The position numbers were made by a program, and so were the translations under genes. From SAR324 cluster bacterium (lineage in GTDB: Bacteria > SAR324 > XYD2-FULL-50-16): 64,000 bases of DNA. The notes beneath the pieces are model-generated. The model did not search any database and was not told the DNA's origin. It saw only the letters and a program-made list of their open reading frames with translations. Below, piece by piece: positions 1-9,801 of this stretch (positions within the stretch are counted from its first letter, which is position 1; each line of letters starts with the position of its first letter). The DNA is taken from positions 1 to 64,000 of the forward strand of contig JANQGX010000064.1 of the NCBI GenBank assembly GCA_028282885.1, given 5' to 3'.

Positions 1-2
1 TA

Positions 3-71
3 CTTGACGAACCGCCTCAAAAGCGCCGCAAGAGCGGCAGAAAGCGAAAAAAGAAAAAACGAAAACGTTAA
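3..71 (+). CDS. 3' end of a gene entering from upstream (basic tail)
   Basis: The window opens inside a reading frame that runs to a TAA at 69-71. Its last 22 codons are very rich in Lys and Arg (LDEPPQKRRKSGRKRKKKK then RKR). Such basic tails are common at the C-terminus of RNA-binding proteins, for example DEAD-box RNA helicases, but the fragment is too short to assign. The other two forward frames look less like coding sequence. Only the tail is visible, so this is a weak call. Confidence 0.35.
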   Translation, partial: LDEPPQKRRKSGRKRKKKKRKR

Positions 72-214
72 CTGCAATTCCCTAACCGGACATTGCTGAA
101 TCTAAATACTAGTATCCTGTCTTCATTCAACCGTCTCTTCGATCCCGCGGAAACGTGGGGACAAGTACTCCTTATGTGACCCTTCATTTCCGCTGATCCA
201 TAGTTGACACGACA

Positions 215-1585
215 TCAAGAAGCAAAAGAAACCTTCCCGGAAACTCCGGCCTCAGCTTTCAGAAGTTTGAGTTCCCCTGCCACCAAGTAAACTCCCATGA
301 TCGTCACCAGAACATCTCCCAGCGGGTAGGCAGCCCAAAGACCAATTTCTCCGAATAGACGAGGCAGTAGAAAAACCAGTGGGATAAAGAAGAATATCTG
401 ACGACCCAGTGTGGTCAGTGCCGCTTTTTTGGCTTTGCCCAGCGCTGTAAACAGCATGATTGAAACACTGACAAATCCATAAAGCAGAAAACTGCCCTGG
501 AATATTCTGAACCATTTTGTCCCTTCCGCAACAATAGTTTCATCAGTGATAAAGGCTGAGAGAATAAAGGGAGCGAAAATCTGGAACAATACCCAAAGGC
601 AGATAGCTATAATCGTAGCCACTTTGCCGAAATACCAGTATGCTTCGCTGACGCGTGAAAACTGCTTGGCACCATAATTCGCCCCCAGCACTGGCTGTAA
701 ACCGTAGGCAATTCCGAAAAGCGGAATGTAGAAGAAACTCATCACTCGAAAACTGGAACTCATGACAATATTACTCGCATCCCCGAAGGAGGAACTCAAA
801 GCCAGTAAAATTCCCAACTGGAGAGCCACTGCCAGTGACATGATCATAGCCGACGATCCGATTTTCATCATGTCCGGTACCAAATGCCAGGAGATCCTGA
901 AACTGCTCAGATTCAGGTTGATGATGCTTCTGCTGGAGCAGAAATGAAAGAAATTGGCAACGACAATCAATCCCTGGCCGATTATGGTCGCCACCGCAGC
1001 TCCTTTGATCCCCATCCCCAGAACCTGGATAAAAATCGGATCCAGCAGAATATTGGTAAAAATCCCGAGGGAGACGATTTTCATGGCGCTTTTCATCTGC
1101 CCTTCTCCTCGTATCAGAAAATTAAGGGCAGGACCCAGCGCCCCAAAGACAAAACCGAAAGCGAGAATCTGCAAATAATCGATTCCCAACCTCAGTATCT
1201 CTCCCGATGCACCGAAGAGTACCAGAATCTCCCTGGCGTAGGTATAGGTGAAAAAGGTCAGGATCAGCGAGCAGATGCCTACAAGCCAGAAGACATTTCC
1301 AAAGAGCGCATCCGTTGTCTTGTAGTCCTCGGCTCCCAGCGCCCTTGAAAACATGGACATGGCACCCGATCCGAAGAGGCTCAGAATCGCCTGGTTGACC
1401 AAAATCACAGCAAATCCCATGGTCACTGCTGAAACAGCAGCCGGACTGATAAACTGACCAACAAAGATGCTGTCGACCAGGTTGTACAAGCCGACCACCA
1501 TCATGCCGATCATACCGGGAATGGCCATTTTGAGAAAAAGCTTCCCCATACTTTCCTGTAATAATTCCTCTCTTTTGTTATCCAT
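215..1585 (-). CDS. MATE family efflux transporter
   Basis: This 456-residue protein has the length and the roughly twelve hydrophobic segments of MATE (NorM/DinF) cation-coupled drug exporters of the inner membrane. The N-terminal part reads as a typical first MATE repeat (GLYNLVDSIFVGQF near residues 32-45), and a second repeat starts near residue 230. An AAAGGAAA ribosome site lies just upstream of the chosen ATG. It is the last gene of the leftward run that starts at 10.5 kb and follows two ABC exporter genes by 12 bases, so it is probably co-transcribed with them. The substrate cannot be read from the sequence; other MATE proteins export drugs, flavins or siderophores. Confidence 0.88.
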   Translation of the reverse strand: MDNKREELLQESMGKLFLKMAIPGMIGMMVVGLYNLVDSIFVGQFISPAAVSAVTMGFAVILVNQAILSLFGSGAMSMFSRALGAEDYKTTDALFGNVFWLVGICSLILTFFTYTYAREILVLFGASGEILRLGIDYLQILAFGFVFGALGPALNFLIRGEGQMKSAMKIVSLGIFTNILLDPIFIQVLGMGIKGAAVATIIGQGLIVVANFFHFCSSRSIINLNLSSFRISWHLVPDMMKIGSSAMIMSLAVALQLGILLALSSSFGDASNIVMSSSFRVMSFFYIPLFGIAYGLQPVLGANYGAKQFSRVSEAYWYFGKVATIIAICLWVLFQIFAPFILSAFITDETIVAEGTKWFRIFQGSFLLYGFVSVSIMLFTALGKAKKAALTTLGRQIFFFIPLVFLLPRLFGEIGLWAAYPLGDVLVTIMGVYLVAGELKLLKAEAGVSGKVSFAS

Positions 1586-1597
1586 AATAAGTTTCCT

Positions 1598-3361
1598 TTA
1601 ATTCTTAACATCTACCGTATTTCTGATTTTCCAGCTCCCCGCTTTTTGCTGTTTGTCCCACAACATCTGGTATAACCCGCCGGTCCGGATCAGTTCGTCG
1701 TGAGTACCACTCTCGGCAATCCTCCCCTGGTCTACCACCAGAATCTGGTCCGCGTTCTGGATCGATTTGAAGCGATGGGCAATCACTACCAGGGTTTTTC
1801 CCTGGACCAGGTTTTCCAAGGCTTTCTGGATCTCTGCTTCGTTTTCCGGGTCCAGTGAAGCCGTTGCTTCGTCCAGTAAAATTATCGGGGCGTCTTTCAG
1901 GATGGCCCGTGCAATGGATATACGCTGCTTTTCCCCTCCCGAAAGCGATTCCCCGGATTCACTGACCAGCGTGTCATACCCCGCGGGGAAGGCTTCGATA
2001 AAATCATGGCAATTGGCAAGCCGGGCAGCCTCTTTAACCTCCTCATCGCTGGCATTGGGGTTACCGATACGAATATTGGCGGCAATGGTGTCGTTGAACA
2101 GATAGACATCCTGAAAAACCATGGCCATCTGCGAAAGCAGGTACTCCGGATTCAGCGTATTGATCGGGACACCCCCCAGCAGTATTTTTCCGTTTTGAAT
2201 TTCCCAGAATCGGGCAATGAGGTTGGTCATGGTTGTTTTGCCGGACCCGGATAAACCTACCAGGGCGGTCATCGACTTTTCAGGGATTGCACAATTGATC
2301 CCTTTCAACACCTGTTCCTGATAATATTTGAAATCAACCCTATCAAAAACGATATCGTTTCCTGCCGGAAGCTTCGGTTTTTCTTCATAGGGCAACTCCT
2401 CTTCCTCCATAATACTGCGGATGCGTCCGACGGACAGGCCCGCATGTCTTAGCAGAACCAGCTCGATTCCTAATTGCTTTACCGGGGCACAGAAATAGAA
2501 ACCCAACACGATGAAAGAAAAGAGTTCCGGAATGGCAAGTGAACCTGCAACCGCCATTTTGATCGCAAGGGCAAGCATCACCAGGTAACCGGTATCCATG
2601 ATGAAAAGGGCAATTTGTACGGGAATCCCGGCGAAAACCTCCGTGCGAAAACTCAGTTTTTTAAGCCGTAACATGCTCTCGTCCAGGGTTTTGAATTCCT
2701 TACCTGCCATATCATAGGCTTTCAACAGCTTGATGGACCTGGCATACTCCAAAATCCGCGACGAGGTCTCCGTAATTGTTGTGATGTGGTCCTTTCCCAG
2801 GGTCGCAATCACCTTTCTGGCAATAGCGAAGAATACCGAGGACATCAGCACTGTCAGCATTAAAATACCTCCCAGTTCGGGACTCATGAACAAAAGGAAA
2901 GCTCCCAGCATGACCGGCAGAAAGATGGCTGCTACGATATCCGGAAGGCTATGAGCAATAATATCCTCGGCTTTGTTGACATCGTGAAGCATGCGGGAGG
3001 TGACATCACCCGGGTCGTTCTGCTTGAAAAACCCGAGGGAGAGATTGCGAAGTTTCTCTCCCAGCTTAAGTCTCAAGTCAGTGGAAATGGTATAGGCCTG
3101 GCAGAAATTGTTTGTCAGACTCCAGCTCGACATAAGAATGAAGAGGAAAAAACCACCCAGGTACCAGTAGTAGATATTCCACAAATCTCCGAAATTATGA
3201 GGAGTATTGTTAATCAGCGGAACCGACAATTGCAGGATAACGAAGTATGTTAATCCCTGGAAAACGCCCCTGGGGATATTGGTCAGCACGTTGCTTCCCA
3301 GAATACCACCGATCTGTTTTTTATAATCTCCGAAATAGCTCCATTGGTTTTGTTTTCTCAT
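1598..3361 (-). CDS. ABC exporter half-transporter, fused permease and ATPase (second of pair)
   Basis: The protein (587 residues from the ATG at 3361) has a six-helix type-1 ABC exporter membrane domain followed by an ATPase domain with Walker A (GLSGSGKTT), the LSGGEKQR signature and Walker B (IILLDEATASLD). The ATG at 3361 is preferred over an upstream in-frame ATG at 3418 because it overlaps the previous stop codon by 4 bases and has GGAGG in front. It presumably forms a heterodimer with the product of the preceding gene. Tandem exporters of this shape include the iron-siderophore importers YbtPQ and IrtAB as well as drug exporters. The metal-rich surroundings make a siderophore role possible, but this is inference. 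Confidence 0.88.
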   Translation of the reverse strand: MRKQNQWSYFGDYKKQIGGILGSNVLTNIPRGVFQGLTYFVILQLSVPLINNTPHNFGDLWNIYYWYLGGFFLFILMSSWSLTNNFCQAYTISTDLRLKLGEKLRNLSLGFFKQNDPGDVTSRMLHDVNKAEDIIAHSLPDIVAAIFLPVMLGAFLLFMSPELGGILMLTVLMSSVFFAIARKVIATLGKDHITTITETSSRILEYARSIKLLKAYDMAGKEFKTLDESMLRLKKLSFRTEVFAGIPVQIALFIMDTGYLVMLALAIKMAVAGSLAIPELFSFIVLGFYFCAPVKQLGIELVLLRHAGLSVGRIRSIMEEEELPYEEKPKLPAGNDIVFDRVDFKYYQEQVLKGINCAIPEKSMTALVGLSGSGKTTMTNLIARFWEIQNGKILLGGVPINTLNPEYLLSQMAMVFQDVYLFNDTIAANIRIGNPNASDEEVKEAARLANCHDFIEAFPAGYDTLVSESGESLSGGEKQRISIARAILKDAPIILLDEATASLDPENEAEIQKALENLVQGKTLVVIAHRFKSIQNADQILVVDQGRIAESGTHDELIRTGGLYQMLWDKQQKAGSWKIRNTVDVKN

Positions 3362-5118
3362 GCGACTACCTCCTCCCTGTTCAGTTTCCAATGCCTGGCA
3401 AAAGTGTGGGCTCCCCACATGCGGCTGTATAATCCACCCTCTGCCAATAGCTGATCATGCGTTCCCTGTTCCTTGACCATCCCTTCATCGATAACCAGAA
3501 TATTGTCCGCCTGGACAATAGTTGAAAGCCGATGGGCGATTACAACCACGGTTTTCCCAATCATGGCCCTGGAGAAGGCGGTTTGCATTTTTTCTTCATT
3601 TTCCGCATCTGCATAAGAGCTGGCCTCATCCAGCAGAATGATGGGAGGATTCTTCAGGATCACACGGGCAAGCGCTATCCGCTGTTGCTCTCCACCACTG
3701 AGATGTACTTCCCCTCCATCGCCAATAATGGTTTGGTAGCCGTTGGGGAGGGAAAGGATGAAATCATGACAGGCCGCGGTTTCAGCCGCTTCCATCACCT
3801 CTTCATCGGAACACCCGCTTTTCCCCATGCGGATATTATTCGCCACACTGTCAGTCAACATGCGAACGTCCTGAAACACGGTTCCCACCATTTGGTTAAC
3901 ACCGGCGGTTCCCAATTGCTTGAGAGGAATTCCACCTATGCTGATCTCACCGTGGTCTACATCCCACATCCTGGCCATGAGGTGCACCAAGGTCGTTTTT
4001 CCGGCGCCGCTGGGTCCTACAATTGCGGTGAAGGAACCCTCCGGAAATTCCGCACTGACATTCTTCAAAACCAGCGGAGCTTCTTTATCATAGCTGAAAC
4101 TGACATCTTTTAACTCAATCGATTTTAAATCCGGAGTTTGGGGCAGGGTAGGCTCTACCAGGGATGCTTCCCCCATGATCTCTTCAATCCGCTTGGAACC
4201 TTCACTGATGATTTCCATATGGCTGATGATTCTGATCAGCTTGATGAATTCGAAAAAACATCCGGTACCCAGCAACATGAACATGATCAGGGTATCAACC
4301 GTAATCTCTCCAGCCTGCAGCAGGTAAAAACCCAGGGGCAGGATGAAGATACCACCACCCAGAATAATGCCTGTGAACACCGCCCAATACGGCGATTGCC
4401 GCTTGGAGATTAAATAGATAAACTCACGATAAGCCAACACCGAGTTCTTCAATTTTGCATAGGAATCGAGACTGACGTTGAAGGCTTTAACCACGGGCAT
4501 GCCTTCCACAAACTCGACTGCCCCGGAATGCATGTCCTCCAGGGCATCATGATACTGACGAAACCACTCGGTTCGGCGACTACCGGCGAACATAAAAAAC
4601 ACCACAATCATTCCCAGAAGCAGGGGGGCCACTGCGGACAGACCCATCCTTGGATCGATAGTAAACAGGAAAACAATAGTGGCAACCGGCAGCACCAATC
4701 CTGAAACCAGATCCGGGATATGGTGCGCCAGGAAATTCTCCAGGGTTTCCACATCCTCCTGCATCACCTTCCGGACCTTTCCTGAGTTATTTTTTGACCA
4801 ATAACCCATGGGAAGGGTTCCGAGATGCCTGGCCAATCGTGACCGGATGATATAAAGCAGATCAAAGGCTGCAATATGACTAAATACGAATGACGCGATC
4901 ACCAACACATAGCGACCGACCAGTGCCAGAAAAGCCCAGCCGATCAACTGCAAAAGATAACCGGTACTTATCACTGAACCTTTTGCCAACACGTGTTGAA
5001 TGATCAAAAAAATCAGCACATAAGGAACAATGGCCAGCAAAGCTCCCAACGCTGCCAGAATCGTGCAAAACGTAAACTCAAACTTCTTTTCCCCGGCGTA
5101 CTTAAACAGCAATTTCAT
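3358..5118 (-). CDS. ABC exporter half-transporter, fused permease and ATPase (first of pair)
   Basis: This 586-residue protein has six N-terminal membrane segments and then an ATPase domain with Walker A (GPSGAGKTT, about residue 367), the LSGGEQQR signature (about 474), Walker B (IILLDEASS) and the switch histidine in VIAHRLST. Its stop overlaps the start of the next gene as ATGA, so the two half-transporters are translationally coupled and probably act as a heterodimer. The Walker B is followed by YAD in place of the usual LD, a small deviation seen in many heterodimeric exporters. A 164-base gap separates it from the MMPL gene upstream, so it may have its own promoter. Substrate unknown. 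Confidence 0.88.
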   Translation of the reverse strand: MKLLFKYAGEKKFEFTFCTILAALGALLAIVPYVLIFLIIQHVLAKGSVISTGYLLQLIGWAFLALVGRYVLVIASFVFSHIAAFDLLYIIRSRLARHLGTLPMGYWSKNNSGKVRKVMQEDVETLENFLAHHIPDLVSGLVLPVATIVFLFTIDPRMGLSAVAPLLLGMIVVFFMFAGSRRTEWFRQYHDALEDMHSGAVEFVEGMPVVKAFNVSLDSYAKLKNSVLAYREFIYLISKRQSPYWAVFTGIILGGGIFILPLGFYLLQAGEITVDTLIMFMLLGTGCFFEFIKLIRIISHMEIISEGSKRIEEIMGEASLVEPTLPQTPDLKSIELKDVSFSYDKEAPLVLKNVSAEFPEGSFTAIVGPSGAGKTTLVHLMARMWDVDHGEISIGGIPLKQLGTAGVNQMVGTVFQDVRMLTDSVANNIRMGKSGCSDEEVMEAAETAACHDFILSLPNGYQTIIGDGGEVHLSGGEQQRIALARVILKNPPIILLDEASSYADAENEEKMQTAFSRAMIGKTVVVIAHRLSTIVQADNILVIDEGMVKEQGTHDQLLAEGGLYSRMWGAHTFARHWKLNREEVVA

Positions 5119-5282
5119 CGGATTGTCTCCACTTACAATTTAAATAGATCACTCATAATCCTAAAATGTTTTTCTATTGTGCCGAATTGCCCTTTACCTC
5201 TTTCGTTCGGAGCAAAGGACAACCCGACAGCATTCTCACGGTGACGTTCACAGTTTCCGTGTTCACCATCCGGACATTTCCC

Positions 5283-7679
5283 TTAAGCAACCTCGACCGG
5301 ACGTGATTGGACACCCGGGGTCGCAAGGTCTTTTTCTCCCCGTCCGAAGGGTCTGGACCATTTAATCAGGTTCGGTGCCAACAGATAGTTCGCCAACAGG
5401 GCCGAGGTAAGACCCAGAATCACCAGCGAACCCAGTACCACATAAAATCGCGTAATGGAGGTCAGGTACATGCTGAAGGTGGCGACCAGGATAAAAGACG
5501 TCATAAACAGAGCCTTTCCCACCGTTTTGAAGGTGTGAAGTACTCCTTCATGGTAACCCAACCCTTCAATCACCGAGAGCTTGATATGATTGACAAAATG
5601 GATGCTGTCATCAACCGCAATGCCCATCAGCATGGGAACAATCGTCATTGACATCATGTCCAGCGGAATCCCCAGGTGACCCATCACTCCGCCAATGAGA
5701 ACAACCGGAATAAGATTGGGGATCAGGGCAATCAATCCTGCTTTGACACTCCTGAAGACGATGATCATCAGCACTGCGATAACGCTCAGTGCAATCAAAA
5801 AAGAGGTGACCTGGCCCTTGGCAACATAGTTCTGGATTACCGCACCTTCGAAGAAGGTACCCACCATCCCGAATCCCGAATCCGGGAAAAGCTCTTTCAC
5901 GTTTTGCTCAATAAGCGCCATCTCCTCTTCAACTTCAGCGGCAATAAACCGCCTCACCGAAACGTTCAACCTCAGCATTTGATACCCATCCTCCACGTCC
6001 AGCCAGGTCTTTGCATCGCTACCTCCGGACATTTCATAGAGGAAGAGCAGTTGATTCACCAGATCACGACTCTCCGGAATCTTATAAAAAGACTCATCCC
6101 CGTTGTGCAGAGTTCGATTCATATCCTTGAGAATATCGAGAATAGAAGAGGTGCTTTTGGTAACCTCACGGCTTTTAAGTCGTCTTTCCAACTCTTCGAA
6201 AGCCCTCAATCTGGCAGGATCCTTGGCCATACCCTCTTCCGGGAGTTCGATAAGGATATTGTACGAGTACATTGAACCAATTGCACTTTGTGTGATATCC
6301 CACATACGCTTGACATACGGGATCTTCAATCCGTACCCCTTAAACACGTCGAAATCCACCTGCACCTTGGTCAGACCATATCCGAAGACAAGGGTCAATA
6401 CCGTAAAAAAAACCACGATCGCACGTCCCCTGCCCAAAATACGGATACCGAATCGCTCAAAAAACCGGTCTGTCCAGACCGGCTTATCGGATAGTTTTTT
6501 GCTGCCTTTCTTTAGATCACCACCGATACTGAGAAGTATAGGGGTCATAATCATGGCATAGAAATAAACAACCAGAATGATGGCTGCGGAGGAGTTTCCA
6601 ATCCAACGAATTGTGGTGATATCAACAAAATTAAAGGAAAGCATACTGCCAATGGTGGTCAGCGCCGTAAAAAAGAGCGGCCAGCCGGTATTCTCAACTG
6701 CATGGAGAATCGATTCCTGTCTTTGTCCACACTCCCGGAACTTCCTTCTAAAGAAATTAAAGATATGAATGGAATAGCCGATAGAGATGGCCAATCCAAG
6801 ATAGAGTGGTATGGAAACCGCCATGGCGTCAATCTTAATGCCGGTAAATCCCATAAACCCATAAGAGACCAGAATGGAACTGATCATGGTAAATATCGGA
6901 ACTACCACTCCCGTCACAGACCTCAGGGTGATAATCAGGAGGATCACCGCGGTCACCAGGGCTGCCACCAGTATCCTGAACATTTCACCCATGAAAAAAT
7001 CAGTTTTATCCACCGCAACAATGGGCATTCCGGTATCTTTCAAATCAAACTTTTGATACTTGTCCCGGGCCATTACATTTTTCAAAGCTTGTCCAATTAC
7101 ATAAAGCGGCTCCTTGCCGCTCTCTTTGGCAAAATCCTCCGGAATCTCCTGAAAAGAGATTGCCATCCAGGTCTGTTTACTGTCCCGGGTAAACAACCTG
7201 TCTACCAGGTTCTTCTTGGAGAATGCCAGGCGCCGGATCTCCTCTATCTCTGCAGGATCATCGGGAATTTCATCCGGAACCAGGTTTCCCACCAGCATTC
7301 CCGATTCGGTCCCCCTGGAAAACTCAAACTCCGAGAGAGTGGTCACCTTATCCACATAGGGAACCTCCTGCTCTATCTCGGTTCCAAGCTCACGCAGCAT
7401 TCTCAACACCTCCGGCGCAAAAACATCATCTGCCGTTACCAGGATAGCCGCATCGTTACTATTACCAAAATACTCCTCAAAGCGCTCCGTGTATCGCCTG
7501 ATAGGATCATCATCCAGAAACCAGGAGTCCCAGGAGGATTGCATCTGGACCTTCTGAATTCCGACGATGGCTACCCCATTCAATGCCACGAGCAGAACCA
7601 GCAAGATCCACCTTAGCTTTAAAATCGTGCGGCCCAGTTGCCTGAACCGCATATTTGTTCTTTTCAAATCGAAAACCAT
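5283..7679 (-). CDS. MMPL/RND family transporter
   Basis: At 798 residues this is a large inner-membrane protein with the two-fold RND/MMPL layout: one helix near residues 20-40, a periplasmic loop, a five-helix block around 230-390 that resembles a sterol-sensing domain, a second initial helix near 420, a second loop, and a final block at about 640-780. GIAVDDSIHF in the second block is typical of the family. It belongs to the proton-driven lipid or hopanoid exporter type rather than the trimeric drug exporter type. The gene order (MMPL, outer-membrane protein, LolA-like protein, TetR) suggests an envelope lipid or lipoprotein trafficking unit. The substrate is not evident. Confidence 0.85.
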   Translation of the reverse strand: MVFDLKRTNMRFRQLGRTILKLRWILLVLLVALNGVAIVGIQKVQMQSSWDSWFLDDDPIRRYTERFEEYFGNSNDAAILVTADDVFAPEVLRMLRELGTEIEQEVPYVDKVTTLSEFEFSRGTESGMLVGNLVPDEIPDDPAEIEEIRRLAFSKKNLVDRLFTRDSKQTWMAISFQEIPEDFAKESGKEPLYVIGQALKNVMARDKYQKFDLKDTGMPIVAVDKTDFFMGEMFRILVAALVTAVILLIITLRSVTGVVVPIFTMISSILVSYGFMGFTGIKIDAMAVSIPLYLGLAISIGYSIHIFNFFRRKFRECGQRQESILHAVENTGWPLFFTALTTIGSMLSFNFVDITTIRWIGNSSAAIILVVYFYAMIMTPILLSIGGDLKKGSKKLSDKPVWTDRFFERFGIRILGRGRAIVVFFTVLTLVFGYGLTKVQVDFDVFKGYGLKIPYVKRMWDITQSAIGSMYSYNILIELPEEGMAKDPARLRAFEELERRLKSREVTKSTSSILDILKDMNRTLHNGDESFYKIPESRDLVNQLLFLYEMSGGSDAKTWLDVEDGYQMLRLNVSVRRFIAAEVEEEMALIEQNVKELFPDSGFGMVGTFFEGAVIQNYVAKGQVTSFLIALSVIAVLMIIVFRSVKAGLIALIPNLIPVVLIGGVMGHLGIPLDMMSMTIVPMLMGIAVDDSIHFVNHIKLSVIEGLGYHEGVLHTFKTVGKALFMTSFILVATFSMYLTSITRFYVVLGSLVILGLTSALLANYLLAPNLIKWSRPFGRGEKDLATPGVQSRPVEVA

Positions 7680-7714
7680 AATTGTCTCCTGTTTTCTCTA
7701 TCTGCTTTTTCCAT

Positions 7715-8962
7715 CTAAAAACTGTATTTCATCTTGAACCAGACTTCATCGTTGTCGTCATATCGTCCGTAGTTGCCCGCTGCATCTCCGTCAAATACGT
7801 CAACTCCTCCCGACAGATGCAGCTCATCCGTCAGGGCGTAGTCAAAGGAGATCCGGCTGAAGCTGTCTTCAATATCCGGGTCTGCGTATGCCATGCATGC
7901 CAGCTCCAGTTTCTCCCGAAACAAGGATTTACTGATACTGAGAGAAACCACCTCCCTTTGTTCTTTGACCACCAGCCGCTCCTCATAATCCTGAATCACT
8001 GTCCACTTGGCCTGGGTTGATATCGACCAATTGCTGCCCGGACTCCAGTCCAGTCCCAACAAGGCTTCAGAATAGTCTTTCATGATAAAGGGATCGCCGC
8101 TGGTGTCGATTGTTTCAAAGTAACCACCGTGAAATCGAGCTCCCTCGCCCCTTATCACAACATCACCCAATGGGAGCGAAAACTCCACAGCGCCGAACGT
8201 TAGTCGGTGATATTCGGGGCTGATCACTGTCCCGCTGCCGGTTGTCATCCTGTGCATGGTTGGCAGGTCAGACCAGGTGTTGAAGAGAGAAAAAGCAATA
8301 TCGAACCCGGAAAGATAAAAGGAAAGTTTGATACCGATCTCGCTGTTCTGCAGGTTTTTTTCCGGTTTAATGGTTTCGTTATAGGTTATATCAGACGTCG
8401 CATCCTCGCTTCCCGAGGAAAGATACCAAGGGCTTTCATCCGTCGGCATGATCGCTTCCTTGAAAACGGGAATCCAGATCAGCTCCAGATCGGTTGATTC
8501 TCCCAATAGACGGATTTTCATCGCTTCCACAGCCAGTCTTGTATCATCAAAATCCCTGGCCAGAAACTCGGAATAATCACGTGGAGAAACAATATCCGTT
8601 ACCTGCAGACCATCACCCTTCCCCCAGATGATAATCTGACGACCTGCCCTGATATCCCAGAACTCTCCTGCATATTCCAGATAGGACTCCAGCAGGTTGA
8701 TACCATTTTCCGCTGTTACAATGTCATTCTGCACGGCATTAAAAGACACAAAAGCCCCGGCTTCCTCTTCGGAAAACCGGGTCTCCAAACGAATACGGGT
8801 GCGTGATCCTAGGTAATCATTCGGTGACTCCATACGAACTGCCCGATAGCTATCGGCAAAACCCTGTATCTCTACTTCACCATTAGCCATCGGCAGGAAG
8901 AAGAGAAGACTCGAAAGCAATCCCAAACCAATAACCAGTCCTCTTTTTAGCTCCTTCCTCAT
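7715..8962 (-). CDS. Outer-membrane beta-barrel protein, DUF1302-like
   Basis: The protein has 415 residues with an N-terminal signal peptide (basic start, Leu-rich core, MANGE cleavage region), alternating hydrophobic/polar segments typical of beta strands, and a C-terminal Phe (KMKYSF), the classical sorting signal for outer-membrane barrels. A WGKGDG segment with nearby VSPRDYSEF recalls DUF1302 proteins that accompany MMPL transporters and LolA-like proteins. It overlaps the upstream LolA-like gene by 4 bases (ATGA) and is followed at 35 bases by the MMPL gene, so the three probably form one trans-envelope unit. The family assignment is from memory of pattern and gene order. Confidence 0.72.
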   Translation of the reverse strand: MRKELKRGLVIGLGLLSSLLFFLPMANGEVEIQGFADSYRAVRMESPNDYLGSRTRIRLETRFSEEEAGAFVSFNAVQNDIVTAENGINLLESYLEYAGEFWDIRAGRQIIIWGKGDGLQVTDIVSPRDYSEFLARDFDDTRLAVEAMKIRLLGESTDLELIWIPVFKEAIMPTDESPWYLSSGSEDATSDITYNETIKPEKNLQNSEIGIKLSFYLSGFDIAFSLFNTWSDLPTMHRMTTGSGTVISPEYHRLTFGAVEFSLPLGDVVIRGEGARFHGGYFETIDTSGDPFIMKDYSEALLGLDWSPGSNWSISTQAKWTVIQDYEERLVVKEQREVVSLSISKSLFREKLELACMAYADPDIEDSFSRISFDYALTDELHLSGGVDVFDGDAAGNYGRYDDNDEVWFKMKYSF

Positions 8963-9783
8963 TTGATTCTCCCTCTTTCCAGGGTTGAAACCTTGAATAG
9001 TCGATCTTTCAATCCCGAATCGTATTTCATTTCATCTATCTCGATGATGGTCTTGTGCTTTTCCTGATAGTTTTCCATCTCCATGCGGAAGACCGTCCAG
9101 AATCCTCCGACCTGATTCACATCAGTAATCCTGAGTGTCTTGAGCGGTTTTCCCTGTCGATCAAAAAACTCCGCCTTCAAAACCACGGCCGAGTCTTTGG
9201 CAATCCACCGGTTCACTTTCGAATACATATATCCCTTGTCCCGGGGAACCGATTCAACCTTCCAACAGGCAGATCCATCCAGGGGTTCCTCACCCAGCAG
9301 GCGATGCGTATCCTCATCCACTGATCGTCCACCCATATCGTCATAGGTGAAATCCGATCCCATAAAATAATCATTCTTGGACGAACCACTGATTCTTCTC
9401 ACCTTCTTCAGGGCCGGAAGAAACAGCCAGCGATCATCATCCCGTTCAGGTTCGTCGTAATTGAAACTTAAAAATCCAACCCCTTTGACATCAGCCGGTT
9501 TTTTGAAAAAGAAAAGGCTGCGTGTCAATCCCTCGTAATCCTTGGCAAAGGTCAGCATGACCCTTTCCCGCGTGCGTCCGCGTTTGTTGACCAGAATCAT
9601 CCGGGAGACGGATTTTCGATCCTCGCCATCGGGCCTCTCATCCGCCTTCACCATAATGTCCCGGCCCGTCAAAGATTCTGCCGGGACATTTACAACAGGC
9701 ACCGCCAGAAATATGGAAAAGATCACCGTCATCATTCTTAGGTAATACCAATGCCAGGTTTTTGCTTTGTTTTCGTTTTTCAT
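8959..9783 (-). CDS. Outer-membrane lipoprotein-sorting (LolA-like) protein
   Basis: This 274-residue exported protein has a signal segment at about residues 12-35 and the body of the LolA-like fold seen in proteins annotated as outer membrane lipoprotein-sorting proteins: basic and acidic strands, DDDRWLFLPALKKVRRI near the middle, and GSDFTYDDMGGR shortly after. These partner MMPL transporters and carry a lipophilic cargo across the periplasm. It is the first structural gene after the TetR regulator and overlaps the barrel gene by 4 bases. No lipobox cysteine is obvious. The actual ligand is not known. Confidence 0.82.
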   Translation of the reverse strand: MKNENKAKTWHWYYLRMMTVIFSIFLAVPVVNVPAESLTGRDIMVKADERPDGEDRKSVSRMILVNKRGRTRERVMLTFAKDYEGLTRSLFFFKKPADVKGVGFLSFNYDEPERDDDRWLFLPALKKVRRISGSSKNDYFMGSDFTYDDMGGRSVDEDTHRLLGEEPLDGSACWKVESVPRDKGYMYSKVNRWIAKDSAVVLKAEFFDRQGKPLKTLRITDVNQVGGFWTVFRMEMENYQEKHKTIIEIDEMKYDSGLKDRLFKVSTLERGRIK

Positions 9784-9801
9784 AACTCCTCTTATTGATT
9801 T

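Noticed and set aside
3532-4413. Open frames on the plus strand opposite the ABC exporter genes
   Set aside because: They mirror the codon pattern of the real ABC genes and have no ribosome site or conserved motif.
6702-7616. A 304-codon open frame on the plus strand opposite the MMPL gene
   Set aside because: It is a reverse-strand shadow of a clear MMPL gene, with His/Arg-rich composition and no recognisable motif.
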